Shown: positions 48,093 to 61,330, counted from the stretch's first letter. The stretch is DNA of 64,000 bases from Dipteris shenzhenensis (GCA_047967505.1 CM106541.1), one strand, 5' to 3'. Numbers and translations: made by a program. The notes: generated by a model from the letters alone, not told the origin.

Positions 48093-49798
48093 GTGGGTCA
48101 ATTACTCGAATGCTTTTCCTCATTTATGGTCTTCACGTGCAGGCTATTGTGTAAAATGCTTCCAAGGGAGAATAAATTACCGATTTCAAGAGATATGGCA
48201 AGGCAACATGTGACCTCTCTTGGAGGATTAGATTACAAGCGCATCCATGCATGTGTCAACAATTGCGTTTTGTTTTGTGGACTACATAAGGATGCAAGAG
48301 AGTGCCCTACTTGTGGAGAGGCAAGATATAGAGTAGATCTCAAAACTTTGGATGTGCCTCGTAAGGTTCTGCGACATTTTTCCATAATCCCTTGCATCCA
48401 GCATATGTTCAAGTGCAAATTCATTGCAGAGCTCATGTCATGGCATTCCTCCCACCGATGGTAAGTGGAGAACTCGTGTAGACTCTCCTACGTGGAAGCA
48501 TATTGAAGACACATGGCCAATCTTCAAGGAAGAACCTAGGAGCTTGAGACTTGGATTGGGTATGGACGGTGTGAACCCATTTGGTCTCAAAAGCACCTCT
48601 TACAATGTATGGCCAGTGATATTGGTGAATTATAATCTTCCACCCTCTATGGCTTTTAAGAAAGGACATGTTATGCTGTCCCTTCTAATTCCAAGGAAAC
48701 ATAAAGTAAAAAATACTGATGTTTATTTGGAGCCTTTGATTGACAAGCTAGAGATACTTTGGAGAGGTATCGAGGTGCATGATGTGAGTAGGCCTCCCTC
48801 ATCACGAGACTTCAACTGCTTTGCAGTCTTGATGTGGATGATGCATGACTTTCCTGGCTATGGCAAATGTTCAGGTAAGCATTGCACTTTTAATTATGAA
48901 TAGGCAAAGGATGTGGCACCCTAAACCCACTTCAAGTGCAAAGCAGTCTTGATGTGGATGATGCATGACTTTCCTGGCTATGGCAAATGTTCAGGTAAGC
49001 ATTGCACTTCTAATTATGAATAGGCAAAGGATGTGGCACCCTAAACCCACCTTCAACTCTTACTTTTGTCTATTGTTCAGGTCTCACTACATTGGGTTAC
49101 CATGCATGTCCTGTTTGTGGTCCTTCGCTAGTTGCCTCACGAGCAAACGCATTGAATAAGGTCATCTATGAGAATCACCATCGATTTCTCCCACCTGATC
49201 ATCCTAGATATGTTGCCCCTTGGAATGATGTCCTCCCACAATCACTCACTGCGGGAGATTAGATGAGAATTTGGGATGGTTCCATGACTCCTCCACCACT
49301 TGGCATGAGTCGGTAAGGGTTTGTAACTATTGTGTGCTATATTCGATGGAAATAAAGATTGCCCGCTAACACCAGATTTTGTTTAGATACTCCATCTTTT
49401 ATCGTTTACCATATTGGTCCCACCTCAAGATCAATCACCTGCTTGATCCCATGCATATCTTCAAGAATGTGGCATCTACCATTTGGGAGCATTTGAATGG
49501 GACACGAGATTCCGTAGGCATAAGGGAGGATCTACGTACCACAGGGAGGATGCGTGAAGCTTGGCCACAAGAGAGACCAAATGGGCATGTTTTTTTACCT
49601 CGTGCACCGTGGAGGTTATCAAAGCTAGAGATGGCGGCGGTGAAGCATGCTATTACTACAATTCGTACTCCCACTGGATGCATGAGGTGTTTGAAGGGAG
49701 CCTTTACAAAGAGCAAGAAAAGAGGTGTAGAGCAATTACATGGCTTGAAATCTCATGATTGGCACAAGATGCTCCAAGTGAGTATTTTATGTGCATAA
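48093..49798 (+). pseudogene. CACTA transposase tnp2, copy 1 (5' two-thirds)
   Basis: Reads CACTA transposase motifs in order: LDYKRIHACVNNCVLF, ECPTCGEARY, VLRHFSIIPCIQHMF, then (new frame) DGKWRTRVDSPTWKHIEDTW, LRLGLGMDGVNPFG, VILVNYNLPPSMAFKKGHVM, DVYLEPLIDKLEILWRGIEV, DFPGYGKCSG, later YWSHLKINHLLDPMHIFKNV and a GVEQLHGLKSHDWHKMLQ block. This is the Transposase_21 region. A frameshift near 48,450, a ~120-bp tandem duplication (48,824 and 48,944) and truncation at 49,861 inactivate it. The DUF4218 and DUF4216 parts are missing here but present in copy 2. Confidence 0.9.
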
Positions 49799-49861
49799 TA
49801 TCTTTTTCCTTTCAAATTTATGAGTGAATAATTATAAGCAACTAATCAACCACCTCCTCAT

Positions 49862-51385
49862 GGGTTAAGTTCATACTACCTACTGCTGTGTTTTTCAAGG
49901 ATTTGCAGGTTCCGCGAGCGTTTCCCATCGTACTGGAATCAGAGCCAAGGTTTCGTTGTCCATAGCATAGGAAGGACATGCAAAATGGATCACAGGTAGG
50001 GAAATGTGCGGAGATTGTACCCAGCATGCTTGTTCTATCTCTTCCGTTTGTGAGTTTTGAGAGCTTGTGTATATTTTCGAAGAGCGTTGCTGTGTTTTTC
50101 AAGGATTTACAGGTTTCACGAGCGTTTCCCATCGCAGTGGTGTTAGAGCCAAAGTTTCATTGTCCATAGCACACGAAGCACATGCACCCCGCATCCTCGA
50201 ACAATAAACCACAGCATGCATCAAGCTATCGACATCGTGTACAAGAGCACAATGAAGTTTGAAGCAACAGAAGCGAACAGCGTAGAATGGATCAGAGGCA
50301 GGATATGCGGGTGCGGGCTGTATGAGTGTGTAGCATTGTGTGCACCACTTATGCGATGACGGTATGTGTAGCATATGTGCACCATCTATACAATTTTATT
50401 CACATGTGGCATCAGGTGCACCATGAGATGGTATGTGTCGCATGTGTGCACCATTCATATGTGATTTATTGATTTTGTGTTGCTATAATACTAAAAGGTT
50501 GATTGATTGTGGTGATTAATTCCAAGGTTATCTTATGCTTGAAATATTTCATTACTATTGATTGTGTGAATCCAAAGGAAGAGGAATTAATCGGGCGATG
50601 GCATCTGGCAAGCATGATTCCCCATATTTTGGGCACAGGCGCAACTCGAGTGATCCAAGGATGATTAAGATTTATGCCTAATTTTTGATATTACAAAAGA
50701 TTATGTACGTATTTGATTTTTGAAATATTAGTGGCTTGGCTAAGTGAATAAACGAAAGTTAGAAAAAGCTTTATTTTTTACAAAAAGCCACTATTCTAGA
50801 AGGTGGATGCGCTTTTTGTAAAAGGGTGCACAGAGAAAAGCGCAGAGACTTTTGTATGATTTTTGCTTGGAAGCTTTTTCAAAAATATACATAAATACAT
50901 AGGAGGTGGAAGGAGAGCACCAGTCCTATGGGGGGAGATTGTACCTAGCACGCTTGTTTTATCTCTTCTGTTTTGTGAGTTTTGACAGTTTGTGCGTATT
51001 TTCAAAGAGTGTTGCTATGTTTTTCAAGGATTTGCAGGTTCCGCAAGCGTTTCTCATCGCAGTGGTATCATAGCCAAGGTTTCGTTGTCCATAGCACAAT
51101 GAAGGACATGCAAAATGGATCAGAGGCAAGGGAATGTGCAGAGATTGTATGCAGCATGCTTGTTCTGTCTCTTCCATTTGTAAGTTTTGAGAGTTTGTGT
51201 ATATTCTCAAAGAGTGTTGTTGTGTTTTTCAAGGATTTGTAGGTTCCATAAGCGTTTCTTGTTGTAGTGGTATGAGAGTCAAGGTTTCGTTGTCCATAGC
51301 ATGGGAAGTACACGCACCCCGCATCCTCGAACAAGAAACCACATCACACATTAGATTGCGGACACTACGTACAAGAGCGCAATGG
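49862..51385 (+). mobile_element. TRIM-like units with doubled primer-binding leader
   Basis: Plus-oriented relatives of the 39-46 kb array. Primer-binding-like sites lie at 49,934, 50,138, 51,063 and 51,268. In each pair the sites are about 204 bases apart, because the segment from GTGTTTTTCAAGGATTTGC through the site and a short leader is duplicated. A full unit lies between (50,400-51,000). The block ends where an inverted copy begins. Confidence 0.75.
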
Positions 51386-51393
51386 AACCTGCA

Positions 51394-52661
51394 TAAATTC
51401 CAAGCCACTAATATTCCAAAATTCAAATATGTATATAAGCTTTTGTAATATCAAAAATTAGGCATAAGCCTTATTCATCCCCGCATCACTAGAGTTAAAC
51501 CTACGTGCCCAAAATATGGCGAATCATGCTTGCCAGATGCCATCACCCCCGATCAATTACTCTTTCCCTTGATTCACACAATCAATAGTAATGAAATATT
51601 TCAAGCATAAGCTAACCTTGGAATTAATCACCACAATCAATCAACCTTTCAGTATTATAGCAAAAATCAACCTTTCAGTATTATAGCAATGCAAAATCAA
51701 TAAATCATAGATGAAGGGTGCACACATGTGACACATACCATCTCATGGTGCACCTGATGCTACACATGAATAAAATCGTATGGATGGTGCACACATGCTA
51801 CACATACCATCATCGCGTAAGTGGTGCACACAATGCTACACACTCATATAGCCCACAGCCGTATATCTTGCCTCTGATCCATTCTGCGTTGTTCGCTTCT
51901 GCTGCTTCGAACTTCATTGCACTCTTGTATGCGGTGTCCGCAATCTGATGTGTGTTGCAGTTTCTTGTTCGAGGATGTGACGTGCGTGTGATTCCCATGC
52001 TTTGGACAACGAAACCTTGGCTCTGATACCACTGCGATAGGAAACGCTTGTGGAAGCTGCAAATCCTTAAAAAACACAGCAATATTATTCAAAAATATGC
52101 ACAAACTCTCAAAACTCACAAATGGAAGAGATGTATTTATGTATATTTCTCAAAAAGCTTCCGACCAAGAATCATACAAAAGCTTCTATGCTTTCCTCGG
52201 TGCACCCTTTTACAGAAAGCCCATCCACCTTCTAGAATAGCTAGCTTTTTCTAAAAATAAAGTTTTTTCTAACTTTAGTTTCTTCACTTAGCCAAGCCAC
52301 TAATATTCCAAAATTCAAATATGTACATAAGCTCTTGTAATATCAAAAATTAGGCATAAGCCTTATTCATCCCCGCATCACTGGAGTTGTGCCTACATGC
52401 CCAAAATATGGCGAATCATGCTTGCCAGATGCCATCGCCCAATCAATTACTCTTCCCCTGGATTCACACAATCAATAGTAATGAAATATTTCAAGCATAA
52501 GATAACCTTGAAATTAATCCCCACAATTAATCACCCTTTCAGTATTATAGCATTGCGAAATCAATAAATCATAGATGAATGCTGCACACATGCGACACAT
52601 ACCATCTCATGATGCACCTGATGATACATATTAATAAAATCGTACAGATGCTGCACACATG
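51394..52661 (-). mobile_element. TRIM-like element in minus orientation (LTR-internal-partial LTR)
   Basis: Reverse-oriented copy. The primer-binding site is intact (GGCTCTGATACCA on plus, about 52,019-52,031), preceded on minus by an LTR reaching to the CTCTTCCCCTGG tract near 52,450 and followed by the internal region and a truncated second LTR ending near 51,394. Its outer sequence is interrupted at 52,661 by the CACTA terminus. Confidence 0.75.
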
Positions 52662-55600
52662 CACAACAACACAAAGTAAATATAGACACGCTTGATAGAT
52701 GCGCAAAATAGCGAGTGCGTCTATAGGCGTTGCTTGAATAGAGAAATTATGGGCACGTCTAATAGCGTGTCTAATAGCTCGTCTATTGGCACATGTATCA
52801 ATATGTATATTAGTGCATCTACACTGAGAAAATATGGGCTCGTATAACATTGTGTTTATCAGCGCATCTATTTGCGCGTGTATTAGTGCGTCTATTTGCG
52901 CATCTGCACTGAGAATTAGATGCGTATTTAGATGCTAAATAGAGAATACAGAAAGTGAGATTTTGGTGTACATCACTACTTTCCAAACATTGCCCATGAT
53001 TACCAAAGCACATAATTTTAACAAAAACAACAATGCTTTTTTGCAAGTCCACATATAGAAGAATTAAGTGAGGTGAGGAGAATGAGACAATATGTAAAAT
53101 AGTTTTGCCAATATCAATGATGGGCTACGGTTCAATCTCATCCTCAATGAGATCAACCCTTGCCAAACTATCTACTTCAAAATCCAAACAAGTGTTTAGA
53201 TCTACAAATAGATTCAACCCACTACTCATGTGCTCATCAAAATCAGCATCACCAATGGTAGGCTCGTCCTCATGGGTAATGGCCTCAATATTTGTATCTC
53301 CTATCTCATGATCATCCTCCTCTCTCGTATCACAGTCATCATCACCTCCATGGCCATGATCATCCTCCATATGCTTGATATTAGTAAATGTACCATACAT
53401 CACTTTGGAGCGTGGCATAATAGGTATGACATGCCACCATCTATTATTATCCACCATTGGTTGATAGACAACCTAATTCAAACACCACAGTACCTGTTCA
53501 CATTGTTGCGGTAGTACTAGTGTGTCCTTACTTTGCCAAAACTTTGAGGAGTCAATAGTTACAAAGCCACTTGCATGGTGTTTGATTGTTGCATTAGGGC
53601 CTCTTTCCACCACATCCTTAAACCACTTTACATCCAAAACATACACAAAGAAGCATCGAAAGTCAAGCTTAATAATATCTTGGATTATGCCACAATAATT
53701 ATCCATGGCTCCATTGGCTCCCTCAAAGCTAGCAATGATGCCGCAATCTTGTGTGTTTCTCTTATCATCAATCCGTTGTGTTCGAAAATGCTTGCCTTCA
53801 CACCATATAGCATTGAACATAGTGCACTATACCAAGAAAAAATTAATTAAATAAGCACTCTAAATTATTGATAGCTCCTAACTTATGCATAACATTCTAT
53901 ATACCAACCTTGCTCATGCATCCCCTAGTATACTCCCATTCTTCCATTGTGATATGCATCCCCTCATCTTTCTCTGCTTTCTCCATTTCATCAAGTAGCC
54001 AACCCATATGAATATCCTTTGGAAGTGCTCTTAGATACCGAGGGTATAGCACATGAGATCCATGGTGTGTACGAAAGAGGGCCCTTTCTTCTTGTCTTCT
54101 TGCCTTTGCATCCTCGTATCTTCTCACCCATCTTTTCATCACATCACTATTAAGCACGCAATAGAGGTTGATACTATTATGCAACTCCGTGTCTATTACT
54201 TTGTTGTGTCCTTTCCCTTGAGGCACAATAGAGGTCATCCTTAGGTCTTCATCATCTGTCCATAGTCATGGGAGAGAGCTATCCACATCAACAAGAAACT
54301 CAGAAATATATACAAGTGACTCTTGTACCAACCAACCCTCAGCCATTCTACTTTTGGGTCTTGCATTTTGTCTCATGAAGCCCTTCAAGGTCTTCATGAA
54401 GTGCTCGAGGAAGAACAACCATCGTGCATGTATAGTACCACATATAGCAATCTCATCCACCAAATGCACTATAAGATGTAGTTGGCTTGTGAGAATAGAA
54501 CGTGGAAATGTCTCCTCCACTAAACAAACCACCTCTACTAACATAACTCGAGCATTCTCAAGCATGGTGGGATCTATTTCCTTTGAGCTCACATACCTAG
54601 AAGATGAAAAAGTACACCATATTAGCAGCATTGATATGCATCATATTTTGTATCATGTAAAGTACCTCACAAGCTCGCCCATCTTGTAAATACAATCTTT
54701 CACGTCCTTCGATGCACTACGAGAAATGCTAGTAGGTAGTATGAACTAAACCCATGAGGAGGTGGTTGATTAGTTGCTTATAATTATTCACTCACAAATT
54801 TGAAAGGAAAAAGATATTATGCATATAAAATACTTACTTGGAGCATCTTGTGCCAATCATGAGATTCCAAGCCATATAATTGCTCTACACCTCTTTTCTT
54901 GCTCTTTGTAAAGGCTCCCTTCAAACACCTCATGCATCCAGTGGGAGTACCAATTGTAGTAATAGCATACTTCACCGCCACCATCTCTAGCTTTGATAAC
55001 CTCCACGGTGCACAAGGTCAACAAACACGCCCATTTGGTCTTTCTTGTGGCCAAGCTTCATCACGCATCCTCCCTATGGTATGTAGATCCTCCCTTATGC
55101 CTACGGAATCTCATGTCCTATTCAAATGCTCGCAAATGGTAGATGCCACACTCTTGAAGATATGCATGGGATTAAGCAGGTGATTGATCTTGAGGTGGGA
55201 CCAATATGGTAAATGATAAAAGATGGAGTATCTAAACAAAAGCTGGTGTTAGCAAGCAATCTTTATTTCCATCCAATATAGCACACAATAGTTACAAACC
55301 CTTACTGGCTCATGCCAAGTGGTGGAGGAGTCGTGGAACCGTCCTAAATTCTCATCCAATCTCCCGCAGTGAGTGATTGTGGGAGGACATCATTCCAAGG
55401 GGCAATATATCTAGGATGATCAGGTGGGAGAAATCGATGGTGATTCTCATAGATGACCTTATTGAATGCGTCTGCCTGTGAGGCAACTAGCGAAGGACCA
55501 CAAACAGGACATGCATGGTAGCTCGATGTATTGAGACCTGAACAATAGATGCAATTAAGAGTTGAAGGTGGGTTTAGGGTGCCACATCCTTTGCCTATTC

Positions 55601-56800
55601 ATAATTATAAAAGCAATGCTTACCTGAACACTTGCCATAGCCTGGGAAGTCATGCATCATCCGCATCAAGACTACTTTGCAGTTGAAGTCTCATGACGAG
55701 GAAGGCCTACTCACATCATGCACCTCGATACCTCTCCAAAGTATCTGTAGATCGTCAAGCAAAGGCTCCAAATAAGCATCAGGATTTTTGACTTTATGTT
55801 TTCCTAGAATTAGAAGGGACAGCATAACATGTCCTTTCTTAGTAGCCATAGAGGGTGAAAGATTATAATTCACCAATTTCACTAGCCATACATTGTAAGA
55901 GGTGCTTTTGAGACCAAATGGGTTCACGCCATCCATACCCAATCCAAGTCTCAAGCTCCTAGGTTCTTCCTTGAAGCTTGACATGTGTCTTCAATATGCT
56001 TCCATGCAGGAGAGTCTGCGGGAGTTCTCCACTTGCCATCGGTTGAACGATGGGAGGAACCTTGCCTCTCTACAAGTAGGGCACTCTCTTGCATCCTTAT
56101 GTAGTCCACGAAACAAAACACAAATGTTGATGCATGCATGGATGCGCTTGTAATCTAATCCTCTAAGAGAGGTCACATGTTGTCTTGCCATATCTCTTGA
56201 GGTCGGTAATTTATTCTCCCTTGGAAGCATTTTACACAGTAGCCTGCACGTGATGACCATAAATGAGGAAAAGCATTCGAGTAATTGACCCACTAGCATA
56301 ATTCACCATGTTTGCAAAATAGACTTTAAAGCTTACTTGAGTACTGCATTCAAACTTGCATTGCTCCATCCATAGATGGTTTGCAAGTTTAGTAACTCAA
56401 GGGAGGCACGTAGAATAGAGAATGTGCACCCCTTAAACAGTGGAGTTGATGCTATAGTAAAAAGATCATCCTGCTCCATGCTATCGTCCCTCCCTTCAGA
56501 TTGATGGACATATAAATCCTGCACCATATCGTCTTATGCCCCTTCCCCCATGCCATCAGGAGGTCCTGTCTCGCAGAGCCGTTGGTGTACTCCTGTGCAG
56601 TCGAGACTCGGTTCTCTAGCTACGAGTGGTCCACGTAGTCTCGTTCAGTCTCCAGCTATGAGTGGCCAGCGTACTAGCTCAACACGATACAGTAGCAGGC
56701 GTAGTAGCAGGGAGAGTGGTGGGGGATGCATGGCACAAATATTATAAGTAAAGATTTGATTTTTCATACATTGATATATGTTGTCCCTTGTTTATAGGCC
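52662..56800 (-). mobile_element. CACTA (En/Spm) element, copy 2, one intact end
   Basis: The terminus CACAACAACACAAAG at 52,662 matches in inverted form the end at 2681. Subterminal GCGTCTAT/GCATCTAT repeats lie at 52,685-52,940. The transposase gene runs on minus toward this end. At the other side homology to copy 1 stops near 56,800 without a terminus, and about 780 bp of the accessory gene are deleted between 56,738 and 56,747. The sequence just outside 52,662 is TRIM internal DNA, so the element inserted into a TRIM copy. Confidence 0.85.
53125..56299 (-). pseudogene. CACTA transposase tnp2 with DUF4218 and DUF4216, copy 2
   Basis: Minus strand, nearly the full protein. The N-terminal Transposase_21 motifs are as in copy 1 (56,299-54,860; LRLGLGMDGVNPFG, DAYLEPLLDDLQILWRGIEV). 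A DUF4218 block follows (about 54,631-54,266: FPRSILTSQLHLIVHLVDE, HFMKTLKGFMRQNARPKSRM, AEGWLVQESL). A region follows that contains WVRRYEDAKARRQEE. A DUF4216 block (53,820-53,473) reads GKHFRTQRIDDKRNTQDCGI and DIIKLDF, followed by WHVIPIMPRSKVMYG, and the acidic end reads DEIEP. Stops, frame changes and possible introns separate the blocks. It represents the C-terminal half lost from copy 1. Confidence 0.9.
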
Positions 56801-57930
56801 CCTGCACATGATGTTGAGCATGAACTCTCAACACCTTCCCTCAAGATCAACATCATGAAGTAGGCCTTCCCTCAAAGTTTCCACATGGCGACACAACTCC
56901 TTGATGCTCTTCTTCCTTGTAAGACTCTCACAGAGGTGCAAGACTCTCACTAAAGGGCTACCTCCTTGCAAGACTCTCATGTAATTGCGGCTTCCTCACA
57001 ATTTTCTCATGGACAGCTGCGACCCTTTTCTCCTTAGTGCCCTTGCCTTTTCCTTCTCCTTCTTGCTCTACCTTCACAGCCTGGGCATTCAAGTATTCAT
57101 GCTATGTAATCTATTGCATGCTTGTACACTCTAATTATACATGATCTTGCCACCTTTCTCATTTTCACGAATGATAACTAGGACTCGCTCGCTTCTCAAT
57201 TTTGTGAAGCATCTGTAAGTGGAGCTGCTACTAATCCATGATAATAAGCAACCACACATGAGAAAGTTGCATATCTTCATCTGCATTCGCACACTCAACC
57301 GTTACATTTAAGCTTACTCAATGCGTATATATTTCTCGCTCTAGTTTAATCCCTTGTGCGGTCTAACAAGCTTTTGATAATTCTTCACACTTACTTTTTT
57401 GGTTTGGGCTTCATGGGGATCAACCGAGGTCATAGAGATGTAGCATTTTAGTCACCACCATTACCCCTTATATTTACTTTTAGTAGCCTTGCATGTAGCT
57501 CTTCTAGTGCTATCCTCTGCCAGGTGTCTTTTCCCACTCCTGCTCTGTCAGACAGTCTTCTTGGTGTAGTTTTTTGAGAGTCACCTTTGTCTCATACATT
57601 GTTACGTTGAGAGTTGGTTTGAGAGATTTGCAGTCTATGCATGTACTACATTAAACATCAATAACTTCCACATAGACAACATCTTCATGCAATAATTTTG
57701 TGACAATGATGTAAGTTTAAACTATATCACCAAGAAGTGTTGGTGAAGGAGCAAACCATGTAAGTTCCTAATTATTGCAAAACATATGTTTGGGACATTC
57801 TAAAATCATGGCAATTTTTGATTGGTGATTTTAAACGTGCTTGTGACATGCGCCAATAAAGGCCTTTGCTACCATATACATTTGGAAATGTTTTCGTTGG
57901 GAAAAAAGATCAAATTTGGACACATAGGAG
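56801..57930. other. Unassigned segment
   Basis: Non-coding as far as visible. Short direct repeats of CTCCTTGCAAGACTCTCA occur at 56,910-57,010. No terminal repeats. Confidence 0.45.
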
Positions 57931-57943
57931 TAAGGTTTTTCCA

Positions 57944-59610
57944 TTAATGAATTGAATTCATAATAGAGTTATTCAAGTGTAGAAAGTAAGTGACCAAGGT
58001 CAATTTATAGGAGACCCTAAAATACATCACATTGACCTTTATTGTGGCCACCTCATTTCTGCTTAATGAAGCAAGCTTGGTAGCCAAGCCTACTTGAATA
58101 AGATAGAGCCTGATGTTGTTCTTTTTCCATCTAGTGTTCATTCTCGGTCAATGAGGCACTTGGCTTTATTGTGCATCTAGACTTTCCAACAAAATCCAAC
58201 AAGATGTTGCCTAGGTTCAAGTCTATGTGCATCCACCTTCCTGCATGCAGCCTTGCCAAACCATCCATAAGTGCATGGATGATATGGAGAAAATTCTCAC
58301 AAATAACATCGATTTGGGCAACATCTTCTTTCTCCAATGTAGCTTGTACTTCCCGGCTTGCTCTGGCCAGCATATCCGCTCTTCCCCTTAGAACATTGTC
58401 GATGTAGTGTATGAACCCCATTGGCAGAATCTAAAGGAACTCCAACAAGGTACTGCCATTAAAGTATAGCATGATGGTCCATAGTGGCTCTTCTCGGGTT
58501 GCTACAATCACATGTACAAGGATTGGGTGTAAAATTTGCATGAGTTGTTCTCTCCTTACTTCTCTTGTACATGTCCCAATGTTGCTGCAACCTCATTGTC
58601 TTCTCCACCATGGCTACTCTCTACCCTATCCTTCCATGCCTTGAAGCTCTCTCGTAGCTCTTACATCACTGCTCTGGTTTTTGCATTCTCCCTTTTTAGT
58701 TCCTCCATCATTTGGTCTTTTTCAATGTTCAATGAATTCTACATGTTGCAAAGCCATTTGTAAAGAGCCTCCTTTTTGGCTCTCTAATCTTCGAGGTGCA
58801 TTTGCATCATTGTGCTAGCTTCTTCTCCGTGATGTCCCCATCCATTTTGATGTCTTCAAGCCTATCTCAAAGCTCCTTGATGCACTGCTCTGCTTCTTCT
58901 CTTTTATGCCTTTCCATTTCTGTGACCATTTTTTGAGCGGCCTTAGCTTGCTCTCGTGCCTATAAGGCCCTCACTTCTGCCTCCTCTAGAATGGCTTCTG
59001 CACCCTCCCTAAGAAATTTCTCAAGTTACGATGCCTTTGCTACATCGGTGGCTTTCTCTTGTAGAAAAGTCACCTTCTAAGACTTCTTATCATATTGCTC
59101 AAAAACCCCATTGGGTGTAGATTTCATTGCATGCCATCAATGGAATTCTTCAAGTTGGTTATTGTGCTCTTGGTGATTTCCCTTGAGAAAGATACATCAC
59201 GTCCTTTTAGTTACTCTATTGCTGCTTGAACTTGCCAAAACTTCATGGTTGCTCTCGTATTGGGAAAGAAGCAAATTGTCTTCTTAAGCACATCCTAGAG
59301 GTATGTTGGCAAGCTAGAAAGCTTGACTCCACCATCTTCAATAATCTAAGTATTGGGGTATACATCTAGAATATCATGTCTCTTCCACTACTTCTCCAAG
59401 AAATGTGCTTGCAATTGCCTCTAGAAATGCCTAGCGCATTTTCAATCATGCTTTCAGTGATGGTAATCTTTTCATCTTAACATACTATTTGTCCCTCCTT
59501 CATATTCACCATTTGTACCAACTTGGTGAAGTTGTTGAGAGCATCCAAATTGGGCTTTTGAAGAGCGAGTGACGAGCTCCCATATGTCATGATTTCAAGA
59601 TCAGGGGAGT
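57944..59610 (-). pseudogene. Decayed protein kinase-like gene with coiled-coil N-terminus
   Basis: Minus strand. The N-terminal part (59,600-58,700) is rich in Lys, Glu and Gln (AEAILEEAEVRAL, AAQKMVTEMERHKREEAEQ), consistent with coiled coil. Then come IVATREEPLWTIMLYFNGST, LARLHAGRWMHIDLNLGNIL and, after a frame break at 58,140, VGLATKLASLSRNEVATIK. LH....H.DL...NIL matches the kinase catalytic loop with Asp and Asn, and the last block resembles the activation segment, though the DFG is not intact. Many TAG/TGA stops interrupt it. Assignment is at kinase-fold level only. Confidence 0.5.
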
Positions 59611-61330
59611 AGAGGCTCTCGCACTGTACTATAGAGGGGGAGGATAGATTGTGTGAGGAGCTCTCAGACTATGCAGGGGGGACAAAAGATTATGTGAGGA
59701 GAATTCAAATTGTACAAACACATTTTGGAGCTCAATGTGTCAAGGGAATCCATTATGAGAGGGGATAGAACTTGTAGAAGAGTGCAAGGGAGAAAGAAAC
59801 AGTCGAGAGGGATAGAAGCGACAAAAATGAAGGCAATGGAATAGTGGAGGCTTAGGTCTACAGTCTGAGTGCAAGGGAGAAAGAAATAGTCGAGAGGGAC
59901 AGAAGACAAAACAATGAAGGGAATGGAATAGCAGAGGCTTAAGTTTGTAGCTGGACAACAAGGAATTTTCAAGGTGAGAGCCACCATGGTGGTTGGCCCA
60001 AATTTTGATTAATTCAATGGAGTAGTACTACCTTGCATGGTAATGAGTGATTAGAGGTGATTAGGCTTCATGATTTACGTCTGTGGTAATTACTGTCATC
60101 ATTTGTTGGTGGTGGACATCAGTGGTGGCATCTACAATTACCAACCACATCTGTGGTTGCGGCTAAGATACCATCAGGATGGCAGTTAATTACTAACCAA
60201 CCACTGTAGTGGCCCACAAGTACTCACTTGCTAGTTACCACCATCGAGCTTGCAAGCATGATGAGTAGAGTGCAGTTAAATACCAGTCACTAGGCTTACA
60301 TGGTAATGAGTGATTAGAGGTGATTAGGCTTCATGATTTACATTTGTGGTAATTATTGCCTGGTGGTGGTGGTTGTCATCTGCCACATTTGTGGTGGCTA
60401 AGATTCCACTGGGCTAGTAGTTAATTACTAGACACCGCAGTGTAGAGTGTAGTTAATTACCAGTCACTGGGCTTGCATGATCAATAGATTGTAGTTAATT
60501 ACCATGGTTAATTACTAGTTAATTACCAGTTAATTACCAAGATGATGACATCTGTAGCTAGTTACCACCATCGATGAGCCATCGATCTTGCATGCTCAGT
60601 AGAGGATAGTTAATTACTAGTTAATTACCCATTAATTACCAAGATAGTGGCATCTACTTCATGATTACCATCCACATCAAAATTAATTTCCACTATCATC
60701 AGTGGCAAGGTGGCATCTATGGTGGTGGCTAAGATTCCATCGGGCTGGCAGTTGATTACTAGCCACCAAAGTGGGCTACAATTAATATATCTCATGATTA
60801 AATTGGATGGAACCCTCCTTGCATTTTGATTAATTAAGGTGGTGGTTTAAAATGTCTCATGATTATTTGGATGGCACACTGGCCTCTAGGTCAAAAGGGA
60901 GAAGAAGAAGATGATCCACGCTGGCTCAAACTTTGATTAAGATAAGGTTCGTGCAGGCATTTGGCATTTCACTACTTTGCTTAAAAATGGCTCATGATTA
61001 TTTGGATGCAACCCTCCTCAAATTTTGGCTAATTAAGATGGCAGTCATGATTATTTGGATGGAACACCTAGCCTCCTGGCATCCAACCACACCATCGTGG
61101 CTCCAACTTTATAATATATAAGGTTCATGGTATTTGGTGTTTGGCATTTTGCTATGTTGCTCTCATTCACCCCTGCTCTGCTACTATTCTCCACGCACCC
61201 TCCTTTAGCTCTCTTTCGCCCCTGCTGTACTTTTCTCCATGCTCCCCCCTCCAACTCTCATCACTCATCTGCTCCCTTGCTCATCCGCTCCATTGCTCAC
61301 CCACTCATCTTCACCATGCCTATTGCAACT

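Larger units (their letters stand above)
46605..49861. mobile_element. CACTA (En/Spm) element, copy 1, both ends missing
   Basis: Contains two divergent broken genes, an accessory gene on minus and a tnp2 transposase on plus. It is an inverted copy of 54,735-56,800. The left edge (46,605) joins directly to TRIM sequence (AGTGGCTTGGCTA), with the terminal region represented elsewhere at 2007-2681. The right edge (49,861) joins TRIM sequence (GCTGTGTTTTTCAAGG). Both termini are therefore lost. Confidence 0.85.
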
